Shown here: piece after piece, positions 1 through 10,617 of the stretch
Numbering within the stretch: the first letter of the stretch is position 1
Layout of the letters: each line of letters begins with the position of its first letter
Source: Tremella fuciformis
Taxonomy: Eukaryota; Basidiomycota; Tremellomycetes; Tremellales; Tremellaceae
Direction of reading: 5' to 3'
Assembly: GCA_032768795.1 (NCBI GenBank)
Contig: CP136491.1
Coordinates: 2,108,001-2,172,000 of the forward strand
DNA: 64,000 nt
Notes under the pieces: generated by a model
The model's input: the letters and a program-made list of their open reading frames with translations, nothing else
The model's database searches: none
Told to the model about the DNA's origin: nothing
Program-made: the position numbers and the translations under genes

Positions 1-1
1 G

Positions 2-3000
2 ATTTCGGACGGCAAGCGCGTCGGGATCGTCCTGAGCGACACCGAGCGCGCTCAGAGGTTCCTCGCCACGATCCTGGACCCCGCTTTCAACATCGTAAGG
101 GCTGAATTGGCCCCCATTGCCAAGGACAAGCAGTCCTGGGCCGTCGTGCTCTCAAAATACACTACCGAGATCGCGCGACGGCGGGCAAGGCCGCCTCAAC
201 GGCAAGGTAATGGAGGCGGCAAACCGCTCGCGATGGCTGTCGACCGCCGCCCTCGGTTCGAGAGAGACAAGACCAATGACGAATGTCGTCATTGTGGCAA
301 GAAGGGCCATTGGGAGCGTGATTGTCGCAAGAAGGCCGCAGAGCTGCAGCGCGGTGGCCTGCAGGGCCGCGGCGGACGCCCTGCTCGGCAGAGAGGCGGC
401 CGAGGCGAACGTAAGGGCGTCCAAGATCGCCAGGACGTCGCCGCAGCCGATAAGAGGATCACGATTCCTCCTAAAGCCGACTCGGGACTGCTCGCTGCAG
501 CCCTGGAAGTTGACATGGATCCGTGGGCAGGCCTCACCGTTGCCGCCACCGAATGGGCCGAGCTCGATGACGACAGCGACGATCGCATCGTCTTTCCCGA
601 CCAGCTCGATGACCCGTGGTTCGAGAACGGGTCTGCAGAGTCTAGTAATGATGCTCTGTTCACCGCAGACACTCTGCAGGTCGAGTCAGAGGCCGTCGAG
701 CCCGTCTGGGTCCTTGACAGCGGAGCTACCGACCACTTGACACCGCACAGGTCGATCCTAAAGCGTGTCCGTCGGCTTGACAAGCCTCGAGTCTTTGGGC
801 TAGCAAACGACACAGCCACAATGCAGGCTGTTGAGGTAGGCGAGATAGATCTTGTCCTGTCGTCTGGGCAACGCCTCACGCTCCGAGACGTCTACCACGT
901 CCCGACAGCTCGAATCAGCCTCTGCTCCCTGTCAAGGCTGCTGCGATGGGGCTGGCGGGCCGATCTTAAGGGCGACGGCGGGACGCTCGAGCGACGGCAG
1001 GAAAGGCTAGCTCTGCGGAAGAGAGGATCGCTTTGGACCGTCCGGCTCGGGACGACACGACCGACGATTCTGCTCACAACTGCCGTCGACACGCGCTCGC
1101 CGTTAGAAGCTGAACATCAGCGTCTAGGTCATATAGGCGTCGAGCGGCTCAAAGAGCTGGGTAGGAAAGACCTACTCACCGAGCCCTGGCGAGCCTATAA
1201 AGACGACCCATTCGTTACCGCTGCATGTGAGGTATGCGCCCGCACTAAGATCACCAGGCCGCCGAAGGCTGGTGACGCCCCGCTGCTCAAAGGCGGCGGC
1301 GACGGTGTCGGCGTTGATGTCGACATTACCGGGCCATTTGAGACGTCTGTCGACGGGTGTGAGAACATGCTCGTAGCTATCGAGCGCTCGAGCAAGATCC
1401 TGGGCGTGGTCCCGATAGGTCGCAAGTCCGAGGCATTCAACGCCTTGCAGCAGTTTATAGCCAAAATCGAGCGACAACTTGGAGATCGCGTCCGGGTCAT
1501 CCGCAGCGACGGCGGAGGCGAGTTCGACAGCCTGGAGGCCCGCGCCTTCTATCAGTCAGCCGGGATACAGCATTACATGACCCCGCGCTACACGCCCGAG
1601 CTCAACGGGGCGGCTGAACGAACGATACGCACCATCAAAGACATGACAGCCGCGATGCTGGCCGACAGCCGTCTACCGCACGCCTATTGGTCTTTTGCGG
1701 CTCGATACGCAGCCGTGATCATCATGAAGCTGTCTGTATCAGCACGGACGGGCTTATCGGCCTGGAGCGCGCTTACAGGGCGTGAGAGAGGCCTAGAGTC
1801 CGTCCTACGATTCGGGCAGAGATGCCATGCGCAGATCCCGTCTCAGATCCGCCGTAAGGCGTCTTTCACGCAAGAGCGCGGCGAGGCGTGTCGGATACTC
1901 GGTCAGAGTGAGACCCAGAGCGGCTGGACCGTGCAGCTTGACGCCACGGGTGAGATTGCCCATCGAAGAGACGTCAAAGTGCTCGAGATGTCGAAGGACG
2001 ATGAGGCCGAATTTGGTCACGTGACCCAAAGCGACCAAGCAGAGCTCATTCCTGTTGGATCGATGGGAGGCAAGATCGCCAGTCATTCAGGCCAGGATGA
2101 GAATAGAGAGGATCTGGAGGTATCTGGCGATCAGCCGGAGTCGGGGCAAGCTCAGAAAAATGTCGCTGGGGTGGAGATCTCAGAGGAAGAGCTCACAATC
2201 AACGATCCCGCAGTTGCCGTTTCCAACACACCCGAGCAGCCTCGGGTCCCCCGTCCGTCCCGTCTTCCTGTAGCCACCAATCGATCCAGAATTCCCGTTG
2301 CCGAGCGCTGGACGTATGTACCCGTCGCGGCGACACCTCTGCCGCAACCCGTGGCCACGAATGAAGCCGGGCGGCCGATCCGAGACAAGAGACCGCCACC
2401 AAAGTTCGGTGCGATCGTTGAGCGGCTGCACAGCCCTTTCGCCTTCCTCTCCGCCAATGCAGCCGACGGCCCCGTAATGCCTGTGGATCCCAGAAACCTG
2501 GCCGAGGCGATGGCTAGCGGCGACAGAGCAGAATGGATCGCCGCCATGGAGAAAGAGATCTCGAACATTGAGAGTAAGGGGACGTGGCGCGAGGTAAAGT
2601 TGCCTGCAGATCGCAGAGCAGTCGGTTCGCGTTGGGTATTCAAGGTCAAAACCGATGCGGATGGCAATGTCATCAAACACAAGGCTCGGCTCGTCGCACA
2701 GGGCTTCTCGCAGGTGCCGGGCGTCGACTTTGAAGAGACGTTTGCGCCGGTAGGCCGTCTTGGATCTCTGAGACTGTTGCTGGCAATCGCTGCAGCCGAC
2801 CGCATGATCGTCGCGCAGGCCGATGTCGAGGGCGCCTACTTGAACAGTCCTATCGACACCGAAGTCTACATCCGTTATCCCGACGGGATGCGGCGGAGGC
2901 AGGGCTGCGACGCTCTGCTGCTCCTGAAGAGTTTATACGGACTAAAGCAGTCAGCGAGGAACTGGTGGGAGGAGCTAGGACGAGTCCTACGTCGACAAGG

Positions 3001-4525
3001 CTTTGAGAGGACGAATGGTGACTGGGGACTGTATGTGCGACAGTCTCAAGGCCGAACGGTGCTTGTTCTGGTCTATGTCGACGATATCGTGATTGCCGCA
3101 TCGTCACAGGGGGAGATCGACGCCCTGTGGACCGCTCTCAAGGCTGAGTGGACGATCACCGTCATAGGCGACGTCGGAACAGTGCTCGGGATGAAGGTAT
3201 CGCAGGACAAGGCTAGACGGACGATCTGGCTGAGTCAGCCCGCATATGTCGACAGAGTGCTCGAGAGGTTCCCAGAGCACGCTCGGCGACGCACCAGATC
3301 AACACCGTTGCCGCAGGACGCCAAGATCGATGCAGAGGACGCGTCGACAGCCTTAACGCCTTATCAAGAGCTTGTCGGATGTCTCTTATGGCTAGCGGGC
3401 TGCACGCGTCCGGATGTCATGTTCGCGGCCTCATACCTCTCCAGGGCACTCGCAACACCTACCCGTCAGCACTGGGATCTCGCACAAGGCGTCCTGACCT
3501 ACCTAGCCCACACACGGACTGTTGGGCTCAGGCTGGGCGGCAGCGACGGCGAGCTGCAGGGTTGGGTAGATTCGGACTGGGCAGGTTGCAAGGACACTCG
3601 GCGGTCAACCACAGGCTGGTTGATGGAGTTCAGGGGTTCGCCGATCACCTGGTCGTCCCGCAGACAAGCCACGGTCTCGACATCGACGGTTGAGGCCGAA
3701 TACATCGCTGTAGCCGAGGCCGCGAAGGAGGCGGTTTGGCTCAGGAATCTGCTCTGTGAGCTAGGACTCGAGCAGAGATCGCCAACGCCGCTCTCCTGCG
3801 ACAACCAGGGGTCCATCAGACTCGCAGGGCAGCCCACAACTCACTCCCGGACCAAACATATCGACATAAAACATCATTTGATCCGGGAACTTGTCGACAC
3901 AGGCAAAGTCAGCCTGCGGTACGTCAGCTCTGCGGACCAGAAGGCAGACATCCTCACCAAGTCGCTTCCGGCTGCCGCGCACGCCCGCCATTTTGAAGCT
4001 CTGGGCCTGGGCCGTCCGCCCGCCGGCGGGGAGCGCGCTCTCGTCCACCTAGCAGTCACAATCAGCGATCTAGAAGACGTCGGCGGTAGCGAGAAGACGT
4101 TGAATGACAAAGTCAGTCGCGCTCCCAATCGTCTGCCACACCACGTGGTCAAGCCAAAACGCCGAAATGCCGCTAGTCAAACCCATCAGCTCGCACATCA
4201 GCAACGCTTCGCTGCATGCGCACGGGGAGTGAGAGACTGTATGCATGCAGGGGGAGCCAGAGGATCCCAAAGAGGATCAGGGCTACCGGCAGACACCAAG
4301 ATCATCGATTTTGGGTCGGTATTGATGGAGAACGGCCGGACGCCTTCCCATCAGCCTGAAGGAAGTGTTGGTCTGGACCGTGCGACGCTCGCGACGCGCG
4401 GTCTCGGGCCTCTATCGTCCTGGAGCGAAGATCAACAGGCTTGGGGATGCCCGGTAGGTCCTTGGCACAACCGCCAGACCTGTTGCGGCCACCTGCAGCC
4501 TGCAGACTTCGAGGGGGAGTGTTGA
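2..4525 (+). CDS. Ty1/copia retrotransposon Gag-Pol polyprotein, 5' partial
   Basis: The reading frame is open from the first bases of the window to the stop at 4523-4525, so the true start lies to the left. In order it shows a CCHC zinc knuckle (C-x2-C-x4-H-x4-C, about 284-325), the aspartic protease motif DSGATDH (about 716), an integrase with an HHCC zinc region (about 1115-1245) and D,D-35-E core, a reverse transcriptase with YVDD (about 3076), and an RNase H with DSDWAG (about 3570). No internal stop was found, so this copy may be recent. Codons continue for roughly 170 residues past the usual RNase H end, and the stop TGA lies inside the first six bases of the 3' LTR. The family assignment rests on the PR-IN-RT-RH order, which is diagnostic for copia. 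Confidence 0.95.
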   Translation: MSDGKRVGIVLSDTERAQRFLATILDPAFNIVRAELAPIAKDKQSWAVVLSKYTTEIARRRARPPQRQGNGGGKPLAMAVDRRPRFERDKTNDECRHCGKKGHWERDCRKKAAELQRGGLQGRGGRPARQRGGRGERKGVQDRQDVAAADKRITIPPKADSGLLAAALEVDMDPWAGLTVAATEWAELDDDSDDRIVFPDQLDDPWFENGSAESSNDALFTADTLQVESEAVEPVWVLDSGATDHLTPHRSILKRVRRLDKPRVFGLANDTATMQAVEVGEIDLVLSSGQRLTLRDVYHVPTARISLCSLSRLLRWGWRADLKGDGGTLERRQERLALRKRGSLWTVRLGTTRPTILLTTAVDTRSPLEAEHQRLGHIGVERLKELGRKDLLTEPWRAYKDDPFVTAACEVCARTKITRPPKAGDAPLLKGGGDGVGVDVDITGPFETSVDGCENMLVAIERSSKILGVVPIGRKSEAFNALQQFIAKIERQLGDRVRVIRSDGGGEFDSLEARAFYQSAGIQHYMTPRYTPELNGAAERTIRTIKDMTAAMLADSRLPHAYWSFAARYAAVIIMKLSVSARTGLSAWSALTGRERGLESVLRFGQRCHAQIPSQIRRKASFTQERGEACRILGQSETQSGWTVQLDATGEIAHRRDVKVLEMSKDDEAEFGHVTQSDQAELIPVGSMGGKIASHSGQDENREDLEVSGDQPESGQAQKNVAGVEISEEELTINDPAVAVSNTPEQPRVPRPSRLPVATNRSRIPVAERWTYVPVAATPLPQPVATNEAGRPIRDKRPPPKFGAIVERLHSPFAFLSANAADGPVMPVDPRNLAEAMASGDRAEWIAAMEKEISNIESKGTWREVKLPADRRAVGSRWVFKVKTDADGNVIKHKARLVAQGFSQVPGVDFEETFAPVGRLGSLRLLLAIAAADRMIVAQADVEGAYLNSPIDTEVYIRYPDGMRRRQGCDALLLLKSLYGLKQSARNWWEELGRVLRRQGFERTNGDWGLYVRQSQGRTVLVLVYVDDIVIAASSQGEIDALWTALKAEWTITVIGDVGTVLGMKVSQDKARRTIWLSQPAYVDRVLERFPEHARRRTRSTPLPQDAKIDAEDASTALTPYQELVGCLLWLAGCTRPDVMFAASYLSRALATPTRQHWDLAQGVLTYLAHTRTVGLRLGGSDGELQGWVDSDWAGCKDTRRSTTGWLMEFRGSPITWSSRRQATVSTSTVEAEYIAVAEAAKEAVWLRNLLCELGLEQRSPTPLSCDNQGSIRLAGQPTTHSRTKHIDIKHHLIRELVDTGKVSLRYVSSADQKADILTKSLPAAAHARHFEALGLGRPPAGGERALVHLAVTISDLEDVGGSEKTLNDKVSRAPNRLPHHVVKPKRRNAASQTHQLAHQQRFAACARGVRDCMHAGGARGSQRGSGLPADTKIIDFGSVLMENGRTPSHQPEGSVGLDRATLATRGLGPLSSWSEDQQAWGCPVGPWHNRQTCCGHLQPADFEGEC
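4511..4519 (+). other. Polypurine tract of the left copia element
   Basis: The purine run gagggggag sits directly before the TGTTGA start of the 3' LTR, the expected place for the plus-strand primer of a copia element. Confidence 0.75.
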
Positions 4526-4683
4526 ACAATAGGCCCCGAGGACCCCGAGGACGCCTCATAGGGTCAGAATTGCCTCTTGCGGCCAAATGAGTAACCTTAT
4601 GTAGATGGCTTGAGCAGAGCGACAGCTCATAAGTAGAGAACTGCAGAGATGGACGAATGCATAGCTCTCATCATTGTGTAACA
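4520..4683 (+). repeat. 3' LTR of the left copia element
   Basis: The segment begins TGTTGAACAAT directly after the polypurine tract and ends ATTGTGTAACA, an imperfect terminal inverted repeat of 11 bp. The length is 164 bp. The 5' LTR is outside the window, so identity and target duplication cannot be checked here. If the boundary is right, the five bases after it (atcat) are the candidate target duplication. Confidence 0.7.
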
Positions 4684-4980
4684 ATCATCCAGCCGGAGAG
4701 GCTTCCCGCTACATATTGAACTCCATTGGCGGCCGATCCGATCCAGGAGATAGCTTCCATTACCGTCTTATCCCGATGAACAACCTACACGGAGCGCAGG
4801 AGAAGCGCGAAGGTGACGGTATAGCTTCCCGCGCCGCCCGGCCTCGCTTTCTCTCCCGTCAACTACCCATCCTCTGAGAAGGTGTCACTCCGTCCCTCCT
4901 CCAACACGGGTCATAATAATCTGGGGTGGCTCGATCTTGACGCGGCATTCCCCACCCCCATGCCTCGTGGCCTAGGTAAC

Positions 4981-5517
4981 ATGACCCGCACATACTTCAG
5001 CTCAAAGGATGTTCCCGGCAAGCCGCACAATTGTAAAGTTGAGACTGATGAGGGAGTGCAGCTGACCTCTTCTACAGCGCCGGCGGTCAAAGTCGGCAAT
5101 CTCGTTTTCTGCTCTGGGCAGACTGCCGCCGGGCCTATTGAGGAAGCAACGGTTGGCTGGCGTTGTTGGAACGCGAAAGGAGGAGCGTCCTGACTTACAG
5201 CTTCAAGCGCTCACCAATCTCAAGACGGTCCTCGAATTTGCTGGCTCGGGAATTGACAAGATCGTCAAGGCTAATGGTGAGCAGGAGGGTTGCAGCCGAT
5301 CACTAAGGTGTCAGTCTACCTCGCCAGCATGGACGACTACGCTGCCATGAATGCAGTCTACGTCAAGGTCGGTCAACCCTCTCCGACCGGCGTCCTGTTC
5401 GGCAACGCTTACTGGCAGTTTCTACCCACGCCAGTTCCGGCGCGGACTTGCATTTCTCCTGCCTGTCTCCCAAATGACGCGGTTGTGGAGATTGAATGTG
5501 TTGCTGAGGTGGAATAG
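4981..5517 (+). CDS. RidA/YjgF/UK114 family enamine-imine deaminase
   Basis: RidA proteins hydrolyse reactive 2-aminoacrylate and 2-aminocrotonate released by PLP- and Fe-S-dependent dehydratases. The spliced product carries the family core: PHNSPAVKVGNLVFCSGQ near the N-terminus, then EEA-x2-QALTNLK, then VSVYLASMDD and the C-terminal PNDAVVEIECVAEVE stretch. Introns are predicted at 5033-5077 and 5152-5200. A third, about 5264-5295, is less certain: it is only 32 bp, with branch-like gctaat and acceptor ttgcag. With these the product is about 136 residues, close to the usual 130. The ATG at 4981 is the first that gives a family-like N-terminus. The gene converges with a PLP enzyme of the threonine synthase family and a serine dehydratase lies 9 kb away, which fits damage control of enamine by-products. 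Confidence 0.82.
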
Positions 5518-5662
5518 CGTGGCGTACCCTGGTCGTCATCGATGTGAGGCATGCACTTTTCACTCCACTGGCGGCCTGGCCTCTGTAATCATTGATAGCT
5601 TATGACCACATCAAAAGTCATGCAGGAGTGGACAGGTACTGGCGGAAGACCGATCGGGTGCA

Positions 5663-6808
5663 TCATTTCTCTAAGCCGAGCTCCACGCATTCAGGCTTGG
5701 TCTTCAGGCCATGATGACCAGTCACAACCGTCAAGACCTTATCCCCCGTTCCGACAGTACCGAGCTCTCTACAGGCTTTCCAAGCCCCAGCAATGGTGAT
5801 GGCCGATGTCGGCTCCATGTAAACACCTCGCCTGGCCATGTCTTTCCAGCAGGACAACAGCTCGTCATCGTCGACTCGTACCATTTCACACTTGTGCTTG
5901 CGGATGGCATGAAGCACTTGGTCCCCTCTGATTGGGCTTGGCAGCGACACGCCTTCGGCGAGCGAGTCCTGAGGTACTATCGGCTCGACAGTCTCAGCTC
6001 CTCCCGCCCACGCTCGGTAAATCGGGTCGCAAGCGGCAGACTGAACCACGAGTAATCGCGGAGCGTGAGAAACATATCCCGACGCTAGCATATCATTGAA
6101 GCCGTCCATGAGACCCATAACCAAACTGCCTCCTCCACAGGGTACTGCAATCCAGTCTGGCGGACTCCAATCACACTGCTCGGCAATTTCGTACGCCAAC
6201 GACTTGATGCCACAGGCGAACCAAGGATTCCAGCTGTGCCCAATATACTGAACACCTTCGCGAGGCCGCTGAGCCGCTTTGGTCGATTCGGGTCGAGCTC
6301 CTTGGACCAAATGACACTTGGCGCCGTACATCCGGATCTGATTGACCTTGGACGTAGACGTCTTGGACGGCACGAAGATGTCTGCTCGCATGCCGGCCGC
6401 AGCGGAATATGCCGCAGTCGAAGATCCCGCATTGCCGGACGAGTCCTCAGCGATCTGCTGAACACCCTGGGACGCGAGTTGGTTGATGCAGAGGGCGATA
6501 CCCCGGTCTTTGTATGACCCGGTGGGCATGACGTATTCAAGCTTGAGCGTCATGTCGACGCCGCGGAAATTGATCGGTAACAGCGGGGTCGTCACCTCGC
6601 CCAGCGTCACGGTTGGGAGTCGCTCGAGTCCCAGCGCTTCGTGGTATCGCCAGAAGCTATTCGGACGGCTTGCAAGAGCTTGTCGGGGAAAGATAGGTAG
6701 TCCCACCACGTCGAGAACCCCACCACACGTGCACTGCCAGTCGAGGCTGTTACATGGGTACTCTGTTCTGCACGAAAAGCAGATCAGGCAAGGAGCTGAC
6801 TTGCCCAT
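5663..6808 (-). CDS. Threonine-synthase-like PLP enzyme (fold type II), bacterial/archaeal type
   Basis: This 381-residue intronless ORF starts with a zinc-ribbon-like CxxC...CxC segment (residues about 8-30). The PLP lysine motif GSYKDRG follows at about 97-103, then the substrate loop SSGNAGSS and the phosphate-binding CGGGSLVMG. The last residues are GLEK. Threonine synthases of bacteria and archaea convert O-phosphohomoserine to threonine and have this short architecture; the usual fungal Thr4 enzyme is longer and lacks the N-terminal zinc ribbon. The absence of introns, where most neighbours have several, is compatible with horizontal acquisition. Related activities such as threonine or diaminopropionate ammonia-lyase cannot be excluded. 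It lies 145 bp from the RidA gene, tail to tail. Confidence 0.8.
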   Translation of the reverse strand: MGKSAPCLICFSCRTEYPCNSLDWQCTCGGVLDVVGLPIFPRQALASRPNSFWRYHEALGLERLPTVTLGEVTTPLLPINFRGVDMTLKLEYVMPTGSYKDRGIALCINQLASQGVQQIAEDSSGNAGSSTAAYSAAAGMRADIFVPSKTSTSKVNQIRMYGAKCHLVQGARPESTKAAQRPREGVQYIGHSWNPWFACGIKSLAYEIAEQCDWSPPDWIAVPCGGGSLVMGLMDGFNDMLASGYVSHAPRLLVVQSAACDPIYRAWAGGAETVEPIVPQDSLAEGVSLPSPIRGDQVLHAIRKHKCEMVRVDDDELLSCWKDMARRGVYMEPTSAITIAGAWKACRELGTVGTGDKVLTVVTGHHGLKTKPECVELGLEK

Positions 6809-7186
6809 GGTCGAACTCGAGCGTTTTGAGTCGGATGGCCGATGGTCGAAAGAAATGCCCCGCCTCCATCAAGTTGTAGCCTTTTGGGTGTAACGCTCAA
6901 CTAGAAGCAGGCTGAGGATGCGTCTGCTGGTCGGAGTCAGGCCGAATATCTCCTCGGAGACGCCTACCGGGTCACCATGTGGCGGCTCTCCGGGCATCCT
7001 TTCCGGTCCGTGGGTATCGAACGGGTCCAGCAACATGTAGAGAAATAAACAGACTTATATGTACCCCTTATACGAGCGAGCCTCTTAACACCCCAGAGTT
7101 GAAGCGAAAACAGTTCGTACTGACATCAGAACTAAAAGTAAGATATTTGGAAAGAGCGAGAACAAAGGCTGAAAGCTAGACCGGTG
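6809..7186. other. Divergent intergenic region, threonine-synthase-like gene / alpha-beta hydrolase
   Basis: About 380 bp separate two divergent start codons, so both promoters should lie here. A short A/T-rich stretch with cagacttatatgtacc (about 7050) could hold a TATA-like element for the + strand gene. No repeat or other feature was recognised. Confidence 0.4.
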
Positions 7187-8164
7187 ATGACATCCGAAAC
7201 CCCAAACAGCTGTCAGAAGGCATCCGGCGACAAGCGGGGTTTGCCAGCCCCTATGGTGATCGATGGACTGCAAGGCGCATGGACAAAGGTGAACGGGATC
7301 AAGATGTTCTATCAGCACGGGGGAGGTGACAAGGGAAAGCCCCTTCTTCTGGTGCACGGACTGTTCCAGACCGGCATGATGTGGCGAAGAGTGGCAGGTG
7401 CCCTGATGCGAGATCACTACCTTATCATCCCCGATAACAGGGGATACGGTCAGACGGAAAAGCCGGCCGCAATGAACCATTTGACCAAGAAGTTACAGGC
7501 GGCCGATCTGAAAGCACTCCTGGACCAACTTGGTGTGGAGAAGTGCGTTGTGCTCTCGCACGACCGAGGCGCGCGGATCGCGAGGACGTTTGCGATGGAC
7601 TACCCAGAGAGGCTGCTTGGCGTGTGCTTCATGGATATGCTCCCCACCGAGTACATCTACCAAGAGATGACTTGCACGCAGACGGGGTCACATCACTGGG
7701 ACCAGCTCTTCAAGCTCGCTTCGCCCATGGCCGAGGACCTATTGGTCAACAAGCCCGACAATATCAAAATCTACGTCGACAACTTTTACGAACGCACGCC
7801 TGGGTTTATCAAGCTACTCAAGGACGACGGCGTGTACGACTACTACATGCAATGTATACAATCTCCGGGAGCCATCATGGCCATGCTGAACGACTACCGC
7901 GCGGCATACTCGATCGACGTCCCGCGCATTCGAGCGGCACTGGATAGGGGAGAGAGGATAAGTGCGCCCGTCCAATTGCTCTGGGGAGAAAAAGGCAATG
8001 CTTCGAAATCGCCAATCGTCGAGATCTACGAGGCGCGGTGCTCGAATACAGTGGAAGGTGCTAGCGTGCCTTCCGGACACTACTTGGCGGAGGAGCAGCC
8101 CGAGATCACACAGAAGCTTCTGTTGAACTTTGTTGACCAGTGCTATGCTCGGCAAACGTCGTAG
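7187..8164 (+). CDS. Alpha/beta hydrolase, haloacetate dehalogenase / epoxide hydrolase type
   Basis: The 325-residue intronless product has the oxyanion HG motif in LLLVHGLFQTG, the conserved DNRGYGQTEKP loop, a nucleophile elbow SHDRGAR with Asp as nucleophile, and a C-terminal GHYLAEEQP that supplies the catalytic His. Asp nucleophiles mark epoxide hydrolases and haloalkane/haloacetate dehalogenases, and HDRGAR closely resembles the fluoroacetate dehalogenase subgroup. The ATG at 7187 follows an alternative GTG and is preferred. The substrate cannot be read from sequence. The gene converges with a Zn2Cys6 regulator and has no obvious pathway partner nearby. Confidence 0.8.
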   Translation: MTSETPNSCQKASGDKRGLPAPMVIDGLQGAWTKVNGIKMFYQHGGGDKGKPLLLVHGLFQTGMMWRRVAGALMRDHYLIIPDNRGYGQTEKPAAMNHLTKKLQAADLKALLDQLGVEKCVVLSHDRGARIARTFAMDYPERLLGVCFMDMLPTEYIYQEMTCTQTGSHHWDQLFKLASPMAEDLLVNKPDNIKIYVDNFYERTPGFIKLLKDDGVYDYYMQCIQSPGAIMAMLNDYRAAYSIDVPRIRAALDRGERISAPVQLLWGEKGNASKSPIVEIYEARCSNTVEGASVPSGHYLAEEQPEITQKLLLNFVDQCYARQTS

Positions 8165-8284
8165 AGCGGCTACAGTTGACATTGTAGCTAGAGCGTCTCT
8201 GGCCACAAACCAAAGCGCTGTTTCCCTGATATGCACACTGCTTGGCATTGTTGACCGGACTCCAAGTCGGTTTTCTCGGGTCAT

Positions 8285-10617
8285 CTACTCCACAATCTCA
8301 TTGAGGATGTCTCGCCAGAACGTGTCGTCATCGGAGAAAGCGATTCCCGTCGATGACTGCGCGATGGCGTTTGATCCTCTACCATCAGTTCCAAGCGGAT
8401 CCCACAGCCAACTGGTCTCGTCGACGGTTGGCGCAATTTCGGTCAGGGGTCTCTCTCGAAGACTACGGACGTGAGCTGCAGCCGCCCGCATCTCGGCCAA
8501 GTCTCGCCGGCGACTCCTTGCAGGCACATTGCCCTGCTCGGACATCCAGCGGAGGATATCATCGGACCGTGCCGCGTAACTCTCATCGACGATGATGGTG
8601 GGACAGGCGATAGATATCGTCAAAAGAACGAAGCTTGCCGAAAATACGGCCTGAAGGTCAGGAGTGAAGAACGGTTCTGATCTTGAGCTTTCGCTCCATC
8701 CCCACGTGTCACAAGGAGAAGCAGCTGACCTAACAAGTCGTCCTGCTGGAGCTTGGACAGGATACTCAATATCCCAACCGCAGAGCCCACGCACGTCTTG
8801 ATCAAAGTCATGAGAGATTCGGAGAAGGTTTTTACGACCACCTGTAACGGGTCCAGGGATTGCTTGAGGAGTACCAGAATGATTGGTCGAGCAGAAATGA
8901 TGATACACTGCTATCAGAGGGAGTCTTGACGGGGCTGCTACGCTGCTTACTTGATAATACAAGATGTACAGCGTCGCAGTGGTACGGGCGACACCGTTCG
9001 GTCTCTGGAGATTGATCGAGAAATCGCCCTGGAAATCGCCAGCGACGTCGAGCATGGAAGTGAACACATTCTGTATCCCGTCTACAAACCGTTTATCGAT
9101 GGTCTCATCAAGTCGGTACGCCGCTGCATCTATCAGCCTCAGAACTCGGCACGAACCCGAAATTGACTTGCCAGACATCACTTTCCCCTCTAAGGTGGCT
9201 AAACGAATATGAAGATTGAGAGCCGTACCACCGTCTCCTACCTCTGGTTTGGAGATATCGATGTCTTCGTCTCGGATACTGGTTGGAGTGCCTACGATGA
9301 CTGATAGCATCTTGTCGATAATGTAAATGGTCCACCAAGCTCGGCGGCGACGGATATACTCATGTCCGTCCAGGTCAATACCTGACTGCTCCCGATGCAT
9401 CCCGAGGGACAAAGCTATGCGGAGAGCCCGACCGATCTAGCAATCAGCTTGGAGGAAGCATGCGGACCGGAAAAACTCGCGTAATAATAGGCGCTAGCTC
9501 GCATGTCTAACGTGTTGAGGTAAAGGCTTATCATGCACAAGACCTCAATTTTCGTCACGGGATCCTGTCCCACGTCCAGATCATCCGACTGCAGCTGAAT
9601 CGCCCGCAAGAAATCGGTCGCTCCCGGAGGACCCAGTGCCGACGCACCTCGTTGGAGAAATAGCTTGCCGAATGCGATCACCAATAGGAGTTGGGCATGC
9701 CAGATGGAGTGCAAAGGGCGCTGATGACTGCCACTCTGATAGAAATCGTCGACTTGAGCCATAAATCTGTCCCTGTCAAAGACATGATACAGCTCTCCGA
9801 GATGGAAATAGGCTGTCTCTGCGAGATATTTGGTTCTTTGTAGAGGTGGTAGTTGAAAGGCTGTTGGGTCGCTGCCGAGGCCAATCGCATTTCGCACAGA
9901 CTCGGACCCCATGGTGTAAGTCTGTTCCTCGGAGTCAGGGACGAGGTTGAACGGTACATGATTGCCGATGACAGAGTGGAGGAAGGACCGGACATGCCAA
10001 CTGGAAGCCAGTGTTGATGAAGAGCCGAGGTAGCCTGCAATTCAGCCAGGTAGTTATCATCCGATCCCGCGAGAATCACGCTGTCGGGAGGACGAGTCAA
10101 TAGAGAAGAATGAATCCGGGAAAGTAAGCGGATTTCGGGTTGGCGCAATGCTGTCGTCGAGATTGCCTCCTAGTGGGACGGACGTAGGCAATCTCGGTGC
10201 GGATGTCGAGGCAGCAGCTAGCGGAGCATGAGGCGAGACCGACGTATGCGGGGTTTGTGTGATACCGTAGGCAGACAAGCTCGTCTGAGCTCCAGAGGGT
10301 GTAGTGGCATGGCGATCGATCTGGTTGACGAGGTGCTGGAGATACCTTTGCCTATCAGCCAGTGATCATCAACTATCGGATCGCCCCGACTTTTCCGAGA
10401 CAAGGACCTTCCGCTCCGCCTCCTCAAAAACGCAGTGTAAAGAGAGATCAACGCAGGCAGTGCATGGCTCGGTCCCAGAGCACTTGACCTTCTTCTGGCG
10501 ACAGCGAAGACATCTGACACTGTTCAGCTGGCGCGTCAAAGCATTGCAATGCTCAATCACGCATTGGCTATCCTGGTTCGGACTAGTGCGTGATTGTGTG
10601 GGTCGACTGGGCGCCAT
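8285..10617 (-). CDS. Zn2Cys6 fungal transcription factor
   Basis: The N-terminal exon encodes a zinc binuclear cluster, CLRCRQKKVKC followed by CTACVDLSLHC, after a likely 47-bp intron that ends just before CLRC. A low-complexity linker (STSAPRLPTS and similar) leads to a fungal-specific transcription-factor domain with the LGMHRE signature and RRAWWTIYIIDK. At least five introns are needed. One, about 53 bp at the ASFS/ALSLGMHRE junction near 9420, accounts for an apparent frameshift. A middle exon around 8620-8870 (VVKTFSESL...GQLL) is in a different frame from the C-terminal exon. The product should be nuclear and bind CGG-type sites. Its targets are unknown. Confidence 0.82.

Noticed and set aside
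9414..9480. Apparent frameshift inside the Zn2Cys6 gene at 8285-10617
   Set aside because: A GT-AG intron of about 53 bp with a CTGAT branch point joins ASFS to ALSLGMHRE and explains the frame change without a mutation.
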